Below are positions 36,151-44,695 of a DNA stretch of 64,000 bases, one piece after another; the first letter of the stretch is position 1; the number at the start of each line of letters is the position of its first letter. The stretch is taken from NCBI GenBank assembly GCA_049997955.1, contig JAEBDY010000002.1, positions 62,001 through 126,000 on the forward strand, written 5' to 3'. The position numbers and the translations under genes were made by a program. The notes under the pieces are model-generated. The model was given only the letters and a program-made list of their open reading frames with translations. It ran no database searches and was not told where the DNA came from. The DNA comes from Umezawaea sp049997955. Lineage in GTDB: Bacteria; Actinomycetota; Actinomycetes; Mycobacteriales; Pseudonocardiaceae.

Positions 36151-37548
36151 TCAGTGCGCTCCCGCCGGAACAACCTCCCGCTTCCCGTCGCCGCCACCCT
36201 CGACATCACCGTCATCGTCACCGCTCTGCTGCTCGATCAGGTGGTCGACGTCCACGAGCGACGGGTTGTCGAGCACCTCCCGCAGCCGTTCCCGGTCCAG
36301 CTGCCCCTGCCAGCGGGCGACCACGAGGGTGCCGACACCGTTCCCGATGACGTTCGTGATCGCTCGGGCTTCGGACATGAACCGGTCGATGCCCACGATC
36401 AGCGCGATGCCGACCGCCGGGATGGCACTGTTCGCCTCGAACGCCTGCAGGGAGGCCGCGAGGGTGACCAGGCCGGCGCCCGTGACACCCGCCGCGCCCT
36501 TGCTCGCGAGCAGCATGAACAGCAGCAGGCCGATCTGGGTGCCGAGGCTGACTTCCGTGCCCGTGGCCTGGGCGATGAAGAGGGCGCCCATGGTCAGGTA
36601 GATGCACGTGCCGTCGAGGTTGAACGAGTAGCCGGTGGGGATGGTGAGGCCGACGACGGACTTCTCCGCGCCCGCCGCTTCCAGCTTGACGAGCATGCGC
36701 GGCAGGACGGTCTCGCTGGACGACGTGCCCAGCACGATCAGGATCTCGTCCTTGATGTACCGCATGAACTTCAGGATGTTGAACCCGGCGTACCAGGCGA
36801 CGCCGCCGAGGACGACGAAGATGAACAGCAGGCAGGTGACGTAGAAGGAGCCCATCAGCCAGGCGAGCTTGCCGAGGATGCTGCCGCCGAACTTGCCGAT
36901 CGTGTAGGCGATGCCGCCGAACGCGCCGATCGGGGCCGCGTACATGACGATCTTGATGACGCCGAACATGACCTTGGCGAACGTGTCGAGCGCGGACACG
37001 ACCTTCTCGCCGCGCTTGCCCATGCCCGCCACGGCGACCGCGACGAGCACGGCGATCACGAGCACCTGGATCAGCTGGCCGTCGGTGAACGCGCTGACGA
37101 ACGACTTCGGCACGAGGCTGAGCACGAAGCCGGTGATGCCGGTGTCGGCGCTGGACGCGTCTTCGAGGGTCTTGTCGGCGACGCCGTCCTTGATCGGGAT
37201 GGTGGCGCCGTGGTGGCCGGGCTGGACCACGTTGACCACGATGAGGCCGATCGCCAGCGCGACCGTCGTCATGGCGGTGAAGTAGAGGATCGTGCGGAGC
37301 GCCAGCCCGCCCGCCTTGGCCAGGTTCCCGAGTCCGGCGATGCCGACGACGATCGTGCAGAAGATGGTCGGCGCGATGACGACCTTGACGAGCGCGACGA
37401 ACAGGTCAGCCAGCCACTTCATACCACTGGCCTGCACGGGGAAGGCGTAACCGACGATCACGCCGAGGACGATCGAGACCAGCACCCAGAAGTACAGGTG
37501 CCGGTAGAGCGGCTTGCGCACAGCTGCTCTGGGTGGGCTGGCTGCCAC
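36151..37548 (-). CDS. DctA/GltP-type dicarboxylate or amino acid:cation symporter (465 aa)
   Basis: Inner-membrane secondary transporter of the DAACS family, taking up C4-dicarboxylates or glutamate/aspartate with protons or sodium. GTG at 37548 has GGAGG upstream and gives the usual length; the frame continuing to 38022 is antisense to the TAXI gene. Eight membrane spans plus reentrant loops are visible, with the serine-rich HP1 segment GTSSSETVLPRML, the TM7 motif region SFNLDGTCIYLTMGALFIAQ, and HP2 (KGAAGVTGAGLVTL). The C-terminal tail is Asp/Gly-rich. The neighbouring gltBD operon is consistent with a glutamate or dicarboxylate link. Substrate is not decided by the sequence. Confidence 0.9.
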   Translation of the reverse strand: MAASPPRAAVRKPLYRHLYFWVLVSIVLGVIVGYAFPVQASGMKWLADLFVALVKVVIAPTIFCTIVVGIAGLGNLAKAGGLALRTILYFTAMTTVALAIGLIVVNVVQPGHHGATIPIKDGVADKTLEDASSADTGITGFVLSLVPKSFVSAFTDGQLIQVLVIAVLVAVAVAGMGKRGEKVVSALDTFAKVMFGVIKIVMYAAPIGAFGGIAYTIGKFGGSILGKLAWLMGSFYVTCLLFIFVVLGGVAWYAGFNILKFMRYIKDEILIVLGTSSSETVLPRMLVKLEAAGAEKSVVGLTIPTGYSFNLDGTCIYLTMGALFIAQATGTEVSLGTQIGLLLFMLLASKGAAGVTGAGLVTLAASLQAFEANSAIPAVGIALIVGIDRFMSEARAITNVIGNGVGTLVVARWQGQLDRERLREVLDNPSLVDVDHLIEQQSGDDDGDVEGGGDGKREVVPAGAH

Positions 37549-37705
37549 GTCTCCTCCATTGGGGGCGGATGGCGGGATGAGTTGGTTCGTGATCCTGGGC
37601 ACAGCCGGTCCGCGCAACAAGGACTCCCGCGGAAACTTGGGATTCATCTGACGTAACAACTCCGCCACGCGCCGTTCACCCGAGCCCCGGCGTACGCTCC
37701 GTCCC

Positions 37706-38629
37706 GTGTCGCCCAGCCGTCGCACCGTGCTGCTGGCCGCCCTCGCGGCCGGACTGCCGGTCGCCGCGTGCACGTCGACCCCCACGCCCGAGCTCGCCGA
37801 GCTGGTGCTGGCGACGGGTCCGGACGGCGCGGTGTTCCGCGAGATCGGCGGCGCGCTCGCCGCCGCGCTGGCCGACCAGATGCCCAACACGCGCGTGATC
37901 GCCAGGCCCAGCAGCGCATCCGTGGAGAACCTCCGGCTGCTGAAGGCGGGCACCGCCCAACTTGGACTGTCCTCTTTGGACTCCGTGGCGGACCTGGCCG
38001 ACCTGGACGGCATCAGCGCCATCGGCAGGCTCTACGACAGCTTCCTGCACCTGGTGGTCCCGGAGGCCTCGCCCATCCGGACGTTCGCCGACCTGGCGGG
38101 CCGCCGCGTCTCCCTGGGCCCGGTCGAGTCCGGCACGGAGTTCACCGCCCGGCGGCTCCTCCTGCTGCTCGGTGTGCGGGCGGACGACGTCCGCATGGCC
38201 CACGCCGAGTCGGCGCGGCAACTCGAAGCGGGCACCATCGACGCGTTCATGGCGCTCACCGGCATCCCCACCCCTGCCATAAGCGGTCTGGTGGGCCGGT
38301 TCCCCATCCGGTTGGTGCCGCTGGCCGAGCAGGCGCTGGCACTGGCGAAGTCGTTCCCCGGCCCGTACGTCCCGGTCACGATCCCGGCCACGACCTACGG
38401 CGACCTGCCCGCGAACGACACGGTCTCGGTGCCGAACCTGTTGCTGGCCACGACTTCCCTGTCCGACGACGTGGGCGAGGTGGTGACCCGCACGGTGTTC
38501 ACCGAGTCCGAGCGCATCGTCGCAGGCCACCCGGAGGCCAGCAGGATCAACATCCGCACCGGCATCGCCACCGGCCAGGTGCCGCTGCACCCCGGCGCCG
38601 AACGCTGGTTCCGCTCGGTCAAGCGCTGA
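37706..38629 (+). CDS. TAXI-family TRAP-type solute-binding lipoprotein (307 aa)
   Basis: Extracytoplasmic substrate-binding protein of the TAXI class. Lipobox LPVAAC with Cys22; then the family pattern TGPDGAVFREIGGALAAALA and ENLRLLKAGTAQLGLSSLDS, then SLGPVESGTEFTARRLL. TAXI proteins usually feed TRAP permeases, but no permease gene follows here, so it may work with a remote permease or as a sensor for the two-component system downstream (inference). Divergent from the DctA-type gene; GTG at 37706. Confidence 0.85.
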   Translation: MSPSRRTVLLAALAAGLPVAACTSTPTPELAELVLATGPDGAVFREIGGALAAALADQMPNTRVIARPSSASVENLRLLKAGTAQLGLSSLDSVADLADLDGISAIGRLYDSFLHLVVPEASPIRTFADLAGRRVSLGPVESGTEFTARRLLLLLGVRADDVRMAHAESARQLEAGTIDAFMALTGIPTPAISGLVGRFPIRLVPLAEQALALAKSFPGPYVPVTIPATTYGDLPANDTVSVPNLLLATTSLSDDVGEVVTRTVFTESERIVAGHPEASRINIRTGIATGQVPLHPGAERWFRSVKR

Positions 38630-38741
38630 CCACCGGGTCACCCCTGCTCCGTCCGCTCCGACCACCCCGGCCGGAGGTCGTCGTGAACCCCTTTGGCGAG
38701 TTGCGCCGATAGCCGGTGAGACCTCAGCCCGAAAGGCGCCC

Positions 38742-39314
38742 ATGACACCCACCGACGCGGAGCTGATCGCGCGGTCGCGGCAAGAGCCGGAGCACTTCGC
38801 CGCGATCTTCGACCGCCACGCCCCGCACATCCAGCGCTACCTGGCCCGCCGCCTGGGTCGTGAAGCGGCCGACGACTCGGTCGCCGAGACGTTCCTGGTC
38901 GCGTTCGACAAGCGCCACCGCTACGACGCGGACCGCCCCGACGCGAGGCCGTGGCTCTACGGCATCGCCACCAGGCTCGTCGCCCAGCACCGGCGCGCCG
39001 AAGTCCGCCGCTACCGCCTGCTGGAAGCGGCGGGTCCGGCACCGGACGTGACCTGCCACGCCGACCGCGTGGCCGCCGACGTCACCGCGCGGGCCATGCG
39101 CGGCACGCTGGCGACCGCGCTGGCGGCGCTGTCCGCCCCGGACCGCGACGTGCTGCTCCTGATCGCCTGGGAGCAGCTCACCTACGAGGAGGTGGCCGCG
39201 GCGCTGGCGATCCCCGTGGGAACGGTGAGGTCCCGCTTGAACCGGGCCCGCCGCAAGGTCCGCGAAGCCCTCTCCACCACCGACGTCCCCGAGGAGCTGT
39301 TCAGCAATGGATGA
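38742..39314 (+). CDS. ECF-type RNA polymerase sigma factor (190 aa)
   Basis: Region 2 (ARRLGREAADDSVAETFLVA, then RPWLYGIATRLVAQHRR) and region 4 (LSAPDRDVLLLIAWEQLTYE, with EVAAALAIPVGTVRSRLNRAR as helix-turn-helix) are clear. ATG at 38742 with GAAAGG upstream. It overlaps the next gene by 8 bp, the usual arrangement of an ECF sigma with a membrane partner. Confidence 0.92.
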   Translation: MTPTDAELIARSRQEPEHFAAIFDRHAPHIQRYLARRLGREAADDSVAETFLVAFDKRHRYDADRPDARPWLYGIATRLVAQHRRAEVRRYRLLEAAGPAPDVTCHADRVAADVTARAMRGTLATALAALSAPDRDVLLLIAWEQLTYEEVAAALAIPVGTVRSRLNRARRKVREALSTTDVPEELFSNG

Positions 39315-40197
39315 CCTGGCCCTGGTGCGCGAACTGGCCGACGACACCCTCCTGCCCGACCTCGACGACCTGGCCGCGGCCCGAGCCCGCGTGGTCGCGG
39401 GCACCACCACCCCCGCGCCGGTGCGCCTGCTGCGCCACCGCTCCCGGTTCGCGCTGCTGGGCGGCACCACCATCGGCCTCGCGGCCGCCGTCGCCGCCGC
39501 GATCACCCTCGTTCCGCGGAACGACCACCCCGCCGTGCCTCGCCCGGACGCCGTCCAGGTGCTCACCCTGGCGGCGGCGCGGGCGCTGACCGCGCCGCAC
39601 GACCCGCCCCGACCCGACCAGTTCGTCTACGCGCGCGACAACGGCCGGGAGAGCTGGCGGTCGGTGGACGGCACGCGCGACGGCCTCGTCGTCGACGGCT
39701 CCTCGACGCCGCTGCCCGGTTGCGTCGACGGCCGCAAAGCGGTGGTGAAGGGGACCGAGGTCGTTCAGGGGGTGTCCGAGGAGTGCGTGCCGGAACCCGC
39801 CTACCGCTCCGACCTGCCGACCACCACCGACGCCATGCTCGACTACCTCGACCGCAACGCCGGCGGGGAGCCGGGCGACGTCAACGCCAGGGGAAAGGAC
39901 ATCCTCCACCTGATCGACGGGGCGTTGTTGTCGCCGGAGACCCGCGCGGCGCTGTTCGAGGCCGCCTCCAGGGTCCCCGGTCTGGAGGTCCTGCCGGACG
40001 TCCGCGACGCGACCGGCAAGCCGGGCATCGGCATCACCTGGCCGGTTCCGGCAGGCGCGTCGCCGCCGCCCAGCGCGTCGGCGGGCCCGAAGCCGACGGT
40101 CCTGGTGTTCGACCCGACGACCTACGAGTACCTCGGCTCCCCGGAGCGCGCGGCCTCCGCGGTGTCCATCGTGGACCAGTCGGGCCAACGCCCCTGA
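39307..40197 (+). CDS. CU044_5270 family membrane protein, putative sigma partner (296 aa)
   Basis: One transmembrane segment at about residues 46-68 (FALLGGTTIGLAAAVAAAIT), a short cytoplasmic N-terminus (DDTLLPDLDDLAAARARV) and a large extracytoplasmic domain. This is the standard partner of actinobacterial ECF sigma genes annotated as CU044_5270. Anti-sigma activity is inferred from position; there is no zinc-binding HxxxCxxC motif. Overlaps the sigma gene by 8 bp; ends 4 bp from the convergent sensor kinase. Confidence 0.82.
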   Translation: MDDLALVRELADDTLLPDLDDLAAARARVVAGTTTPAPVRLLRHRSRFALLGGTTIGLAAAVAAAITLVPRNDHPAVPRPDAVQVLTLAAARALTAPHDPPRPDQFVYARDNGRESWRSVDGTRDGLVVDGSSTPLPGCVDGRKAVVKGTEVVQGVSEECVPEPAYRSDLPTTTDAMLDYLDRNAGGEPGDVNARGKDILHLIDGALLSPETRAALFEAASRVPGLEVLPDVRDATGKPGIGITWPVPAGASPPPSASAGPKPTVLVFDPTTYEYLGSPERAASAVSIVDQSGQRP

Positions 40198-40200
40198 CCG

Positions 40201-41559
40201 TCAGACCCGCAGCCGGACCACGGCGTCCAAGCCGTGGGGCTCGGCGGCGTCCAGGCGGAACTCACCGCCCGCCGACGTGACGAGTTCGGCGCAGATCGAC
40301 AGGCCGAGGCCGGTGCCCGCGGTGTTCTGGTGCTTGGGGGACCTCCAGAAGCGGCGCACCGCCTCGGCTCGTTCGTCCTCGGGGAGACCGCCGCCGTCGT
40401 CGGTCACGTGCAGGTCGACCCACGGGCCAGCGGGCACGGCCGCGACGACCACGGACGTGCCGCCGGAGAGCTTGACGGCGTTGCCGACGAGTTCGTCCAG
40501 GACGCTGCCCAGACCACCGGGCGGGGCCTGCACTGCCAGGTCCTCCGGCACGTCGACGGTCAACGACATGCCCGCCTGCTCGGCCAGCGCGCGCCACCCC
40601 GGGACGTGCGTGGCGAGCAAGGTGTCCAGTTCCACCGGTTCGGCGGCGGACGCGCTGTCGAGCCTGGTCGCGGCGAGCAGGGAGTCGAGGACCCGCCCCA
40701 TCTCCTCGGCCTCGTCCACGGCGATCCGCTGGGCTTCCAGACCTTCGCCGGAGACGTGCGGCGCGAGGTTGTCGACCGCGAGCCGGAGGCTGGCGAGCGG
40801 GTTGCGGAGCTGGTGCGAGGCGTCGGACACGAAGGCTCGCTGCCTGCGCAGCGCGCGGCTGACCACGTCGACCATGGTGTTGAACGACCGCGCGAGCCGC
40901 CGCAGCTCCGGCGGACCGCCGACCTCGTCGGCGCGGGTGTCCAGACGACCGCCCGCGACGGCGGCGGTGGCCTCGTCCAGGCGGCGCACGGGACGCAGGA
41001 CCCAGCGGGACATGGGCCACGCGACCAGCACGACGCCCATCATCGGGATGAGCCCGAGGAGTCCGAGGATCCCCCACTGGCGGAGCACGGACCCGCGCAG
41101 CCGGTCGGTCGGCGAGACCGTGACGACCGCGGCGACGACCTCGCTGTCCCGGCCGACGGGCTCGACCACCACGAGCCGGGTGTCCTCCCACGGCCACACG
41201 GTCTGGTCGGTGTCACCGCGGAAACCGCCGAACGCCGCCCGCAGCCCGGTTTCCAGAGCGGGCTGGGACAGATCGATGGGCGTGCCGGAACCGGCGATGA
41301 CCCGGTTGTCCGTGCCGACCAGCGCGACCGCGATCCCGTAGAGCTGGTCGTAGCGCTCCAGTTCGCCGCGCAGGGCGGTCAGGCGGTTGGACGCCAGCGC
41401 GTTCTCCGCGAGCGAGGCGAACCGGCTGGCGTCGCCGAGCCGGTCCAGGTACGTCTCCTGCGTCTCCCCCTGCACCACCGCGAACGCCAGCGGCACGCCC
41501 AGCGCGGCCACCAACGCCACCAGCAGCGGCACGATGAGGACCAGCAGCCGCCGCAGCAT
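40201..41559 (-). CDS. Two-component sensor histidine kinase (452 aa)
   Basis: Membrane sensor with two transmembrane segments (about 4-29 and 163-182) around an extracytoplasmic sensing domain, HAMP-like linker, dimerisation box SDASHQLRNPLASLRL with phospho-acceptor His249, and the N, G1 and G2 boxes (LDELVGNAVKLS, VTDDGGGLPEDE, GTGLGLSICAELV). Its ATG overlaps the response regulator stop (ATGA). The nearby TAXI lipoprotein could be its ligand-binding partner, as in TctE-like systems (inference). Confidence 0.93.
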   Translation of the reverse strand: MLRRLLVLIVPLLVALVAALGVPLAFAVVQGETQETYLDRLGDASRFASLAENALASNRLTALRGELERYDQLYGIAVALVGTDNRVIAGSGTPIDLSQPALETGLRAAFGGFRGDTDQTVWPWEDTRLVVVEPVGRDSEVVAAVVTVSPTDRLRGSVLRQWGILGLLGLIPMMGVVLVAWPMSRWVLRPVRRLDEATAAVAGGRLDTRADEVGGPPELRRLARSFNTMVDVVSRALRRQRAFVSDASHQLRNPLASLRLAVDNLAPHVSGEGLEAQRIAVDEAEEMGRVLDSLLAATRLDSASAAEPVELDTLLATHVPGWRALAEQAGMSLTVDVPEDLAVQAPPGGLGSVLDELVGNAVKLSGGTSVVVAAVPAGPWVDLHVTDDGGGLPEDERAEAVRRFWRSPKHQNTAGTGLGLSICAELVTSAGGEFRLDAAEPHGLDAVVRLRV

Positions 41560-42224
41560 CAGGCCTCGGTCACCCGGTAGCCGACACCGCGGATGGTCTC
41601 GATCCGCACCCCGTCACCGAGCTTGCCGCGCAGCGCGGCGATGTGCGTGTCCAACGTCCGCGACGGCGCCTCCCAGTGCGACTGCCACACCTGGTCGACG
41701 ATCAGGTCGCGGCTGACCACCGCGCCCGCCCGGCCGACGAGCAGCGCGAGCAGGTCGAACTCCTTGCGCGTCAACGACATCGGCACGTCCCGCAGCGTCA
41801 CGACACGCGTGGCCGCGTCGAGGACCAGCGGTCCGAGCCGCAACGACCGCTCGGACTCCGACGACGCCCGCGCGGTGCGGGTGCGCCGCAGCACGGCCTC
41901 GATGCGCGCGAGCAGCTCGGCCGTGCCGAACGGCTTCACCACGTAGTCGTCCGCACCCGCCCGCAGACCGAGCACGCGCTCGCGTTCCTCACCCCTGGCG
42001 GTCACCGTGATCACCGCGGTGCCCTCGCGGCGACGCAGCTCGCGCAGCACGTCGAGCCCGTCGCCGTCGGGCAGGCCGAGGTCGAGCAGCACCACGTCGG
42101 CGGCGGGCGCCGCCAGCGCGGCAGCGGCCGTGCCGACCCGGTGGACCTCGTAGCCCGCGTGCCTCAGAGCGGTGAGCAGCCCACGGGCCACCCGGTCGTC
42201 ATCTTCGACGACGAGGATGCGCAT
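41559..42224 (-). CDS. OmpR-family response regulator (221 aa)
   Basis: Receiver domain with acidic VVEDDD, phosphorylation Asp48 (LLDLGLPDGDG), Thr75 and Lys97 (DDYVVKPFGT); C-terminal winged helix with LTRKEFDLLALLV and RTLDTHIAALRGKLG, ending IETIRGVGYRV. Pairs with the kinase that overlaps it. Start ATG at 42224, 18 nt after the lgt stop. Confidence 0.95.
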   Translation of the reverse strand: MRILVVEDDDRVARGLLTALRHAGYEVHRVGTAAAALAAPAADVVLLDLGLPDGDGLDVLRELRRREGTAVITVTARGEERERVLGLRAGADDYVVKPFGTAELLARIEAVLRRTRTARASSESERSLRLGPLVLDAATRVVTLRDVPMSLTRKEFDLLALLVGRAGAVVSRDLIVDQVWQSHWEAPSRTLDTHIAALRGKLGDGVRIETIRGVGYRVTEA

Positions 42225-42242
42225 GACGGGATGGTAGGCGCG

Positions 42243-43427
42243 CTACTCCGACTTCTCCGCCGACGGCTTGCCCTCGACGGGCTTCTCCTCGGCCTTCACG
42301 TCCGCGTCCGGCTTGGTGGCAGGCACCTTCACGGCCTCCGGCACCGTCACGGTTCCCGGCACCTTCTCAGCCTCAGGGTCGTGCCCGGTCTCCGGCTCGT
42401 GCCCGGTCTCCGGCACCTTCACGGCCTCCGGCTCGTGCCCGGTGGACGCGTCGGGCCCGTCCTCGGTCTTCGCGGGGTCCGTCGCCGCCTTCTCGGCGAT
42501 GACCGCCTTGTCCGCGCCGAGGGCCGGGATCATCGACAGGTCCTCCCGCGGGCCCCGGTTCCTCGTGAGGATGAACGCGACCACCGCGCCGATGAACACC
42601 AGGACGGACACCCACACGTTGACCCGCTGGCCGAACACCAGGGTCGCGGGGTCGGTCCGCATCAGCTCGATCCAGAACCGGCCCGCCGTGTAGCCCGCGA
42701 CGTAGAGCGCGAACACCCGCCCGTGCCCGAGCCGGAACTTCCGGTCCGCCCACACGATCAGGATCGCCACGCCGACGTTCCACAGCAGCTCGTACAGGAA
42801 CGTCGGGTGCACGATGTCGATCGGCGTGTGGTCGATCGCCACGCCGGCGAGGTCGTCCTTCAACCCGGTCGCCGGGTCGACGCGCTCGTAGATCTCCAGA
42901 CCCCACGGCAGCGTCGTGGGCCCGCCGTACAGCTCCTGGTTGAAGTAGTTGCCGAGCCTGCCGATGGCCTGCGCCAGCACGACGCCGGGCGCGACCGCGT
43001 CAGCCATGGCGGGCAGCGGGATGCCGTGCCGACGGCACGCGATCCAGGCACCGACCGCACCGAGCGCGATGGCGCCCCAGATGCCCAGGCCGCCCTTCCA
43101 GATCGCCAACGCCTCCAGCGGGTTCTTGCCCTCGCCGAAGTACTTCTGGTAGTCCGTCGCCACGTGGTACAACCGCCCGCCGACCAGGCCGAACGGCACC
43201 GCGAACACCGCGATGTCCGTCACCGCGCCCGCGGGCCCACCCCGTGCGACGAACCGGCGCTCACCCCACCAGATCGCCACGATGATGCCCACGATGATGC
43301 AGAGGGCGTAGGCCCGCAGCGGAACGGGGCCGAGCTGCCAGACACCCTGGGAAGGGCTCGGGATCGTCGCCAGGAACGCGCCGGACGCGTAGGTCGTCAC
43401 CACGGCGACCACCGTAGCCGGTAGCAA
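42243..43427 (-). CDS. lgt: Prolipoprotein diacylglyceryl transferase with long repeat tail (394 aa)
   Basis: Membrane enzyme moving diacylglycerol from phosphatidylglycerol to the lipobox cysteine of prolipoproteins. The Lgt signature AIGRLGNYFNQELYG and the upstream VPFGLVGGRLYHV segment are present with about seven membrane spans. The TTG at 43427 has GGAGG at 6 nt and is the likely start. After residue about 295 comes a hydrophilic tail of about 95 residues with imperfect repeats (GHEPEAVKVPET, GHEPET, GHDPEAEKVPGT), much longer than typical Lgt. Acts on the two lipoproteins in this window among others. Confidence 0.95.
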   Translation of the reverse strand: MLPATVVAVVTTYASGAFLATIPSPSQGVWQLGPVPLRAYALCIIVGIIVAIWWGERRFVARGGPAGAVTDIAVFAVPFGLVGGRLYHVATDYQKYFGEGKNPLEALAIWKGGLGIWGAIALGAVGAWIACRRHGIPLPAMADAVAPGVVLAQAIGRLGNYFNQELYGGPTTLPWGLEIYERVDPATGLKDDLAGVAIDHTPIDIVHPTFLYELLWNVGVAILIVWADRKFRLGHGRVFALYVAGYTAGRFWIELMRTDPATLVFGQRVNVWVSVLVFIGAVVAFILTRNRGPREDLSMIPALGADKAVIAEKAATDPAKTEDGPDASTGHEPEAVKVPETGHEPETGHDPEAEKVPGTVTVPEAVKVPATKPDADVKAEEKPVEGKPSAEKSE

Positions 43428-43474
43428 GTCAGGCCTCCGTCAGAGTCCCGATTCGTTACCAGCCCGGTCGTCGC

Positions 43475-43918
43475 TCAGGTCGCCCAGCCGGTGGGGTGCT
43501 GGTCGCGGACCGCTTTCCACGAGGTGGTGGCGATGCGGCCCGCTTTGCGGGTGAAAGCGCGGTCGGCCAAGCGGAACGGTTCGGACAGGTCCACGTAGCT
43601 GTCGTGGGTCGCCTTCGGGTCCCAGCCCTTGGTGGGGATGCGGAGGTGATCGGTGCGGTCGCTCTTGTCCTGGCTGGTGATGCGGAGGACGTCCACGCGT
43701 CTGCGGTGGGTGCGCAGGACGACACAGGGGCGGACCTTCGCGCCTTCACCGTCGCGGAAGGGGACGTCCGCCCACCAGATGTCGCCTGGTTGTGGGCGGG
43801 AGAGCCAGGAGTCGTCCGGGGGTGACGGGCGGAGGGTGGGGGATTTGGAGCGGCGGATCAGGAGGACGGCGATCGCGGATACGACCGCCAGGGCCGCGAC
43901 GACGTACCAGAAGGTCAT
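43475..43918 (-). CDS. Membrane-anchored MazF/PemK-like protein (147 aa)
   Basis: N-terminal transmembrane segment (about residues 3-22, WYVVAALAVVSAIAVLLI) followed by a Ser/Pro linker and a MazF-type barrel: PQPGDIWWADVPF, then GAKVRPCVVLRTHRRRVDVL, and a later DSYVDLSEPFRL. No antitoxin gene adjoins it; the nearest upstream sequence is the repeat DNA of element C. Membrane anchoring and absence of an antitoxin argue for a regulatory RNase or a non-toxic relative rather than a classical toxin (inference). Confidence 0.75.
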   Translation of the reverse strand: MTFWYVVAALAVVSAIAVLLIRRSKSPTLRPSPPDDSWLSRPQPGDIWWADVPFRDGEGAKVRPCVVLRTHRRRVDVLRITSQDKSDRTDHLRIPTKGWDPKATHDSYVDLSEPFRLADRAFTRKAGRIATTSWKAVRDQHPTGWAT

Positions 43919-44025
43919 TGGGGCTCCGCTTGTTGGTGGTGGGTGGTTGGTTGGTGGGTTGGTTGGTGTGGGTTGGTGGTGGGGAGTCTGCCGGTCGGGG
44001 TGGGGGTGTGCCGATCAGTGGGTGG

Positions 44026-44075
44026 GTCAGTGGGCTGCGCGGTTGGTGGGGTCAGTGGGCTGGGCGGTTGGTGGG
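44026..44075 (-). repeat. 25-bp tandem repeat, two units
   Basis: Units 44026-44050 and 44051-44075 differ at one base (24 of 25 identical). Part of the G/T-rich side of element C. Confidence 0.85.
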
Positions 44076-44259
44076 GTCGGCTGGTCGGGGCGGTTGGGCG
44101 GGCGGGTCAGTTAGCGGGTCAGGGCTGACCAGTCCAGTGGGCTGGTTGGGGCTGGGCTGGCCAGGGAGGTTGGTCAGTTGGTCAGGGCTGGTCTTCTCCA
44201 GTTAGGTGTTGGGGCTGGTTTCCGGTGTCGTGGGTTCTCAGCGTTCAGGGCGGGGTTGA

Positions 44260-44380
44260 GGTGCCCCCGAGGCGCGATTGTCTCCATGTCCGTCCGCGCC
44301 GCGTCAAGGCGGGAAAGATGCCTTGACCCGTAGCGGACGGACATGAGGGCGCTGGGGATCGGGGGCAGGGAGGGGTCTGG
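44260..44380 (-). repeat. 121-bp perfect inverted-repeat partner of 11589-11709
   Basis: Reverse complement is identical to 11589-11709. Homology continues weakly beyond it to the CGGAAGCACGCA motif. Confidence 0.9.
44282..44348 (-). repeat. Hairpin C of the covarying-arm element family
   Basis: Minus-strand copy of hairpin A, identical in all 67 positions: arms 44282-44302 and 44328-44348, core stems 44303-44309 and 44321-44327. Confidence 0.85.
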
Positions 44381-44392
44381 ACTCCCTTTCGG

Positions 44393-44695
44393 TGCGTGCT
44401 TCCGTTTGGGCGGTGGTGGGTTTGATTCGTGCTGCCGCTTGAGCGGTAGCGGATTGGTTGAGCGTTCCCGCCTGAGCGGTGGCGGGCCTGGTTGCGCGCT
44501 CCCTTGAGCAGCAGCGGATCTGGTTGCGCGCTCCCACCTGAGCGACAAACAGCCTGGATGCGTGCTCCCGCCTGAGCGGCAAACAGCTTGGTTGTGCGCT
44601 CCTGGCTGGGCGGCAGCGGGCCCGGTTGCGTGCTCCTGCCTGAGCGGGCAGCTGGTCTGGTTGCGTGCTCCCGCCTGGGCATGGGGTCTGGGTGG
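44393..44695 (-). repeat. Degenerate ~34-bp tandem repeat, about nine units
   Basis: Plus-strand units follow the pattern GCGTGCTCCCGCCTGAGCGG, then a variable CAGCGGGCCTGGTT-like half. They begin near 44395, 44429, 44463, 44497, 44529, 44561 and onward to 44695. The first unit contains the conserved CGGAAGCACGCA motif (minus strand, 44393-44404). Units differ at many positions, and there are no unique spacers. Confidence 0.75.

Noticed and set aside
38630..39042. Minus-strand frames between the TAXI gene and sigma factor
   Set aside because: Shadow frames of the sigma gene with Arg/Ala-rich text and no start signals.
44393..44695. CRISPR array
   Set aside because: Units are degenerate and contiguous with no unique spacers, and no cas genes are present.
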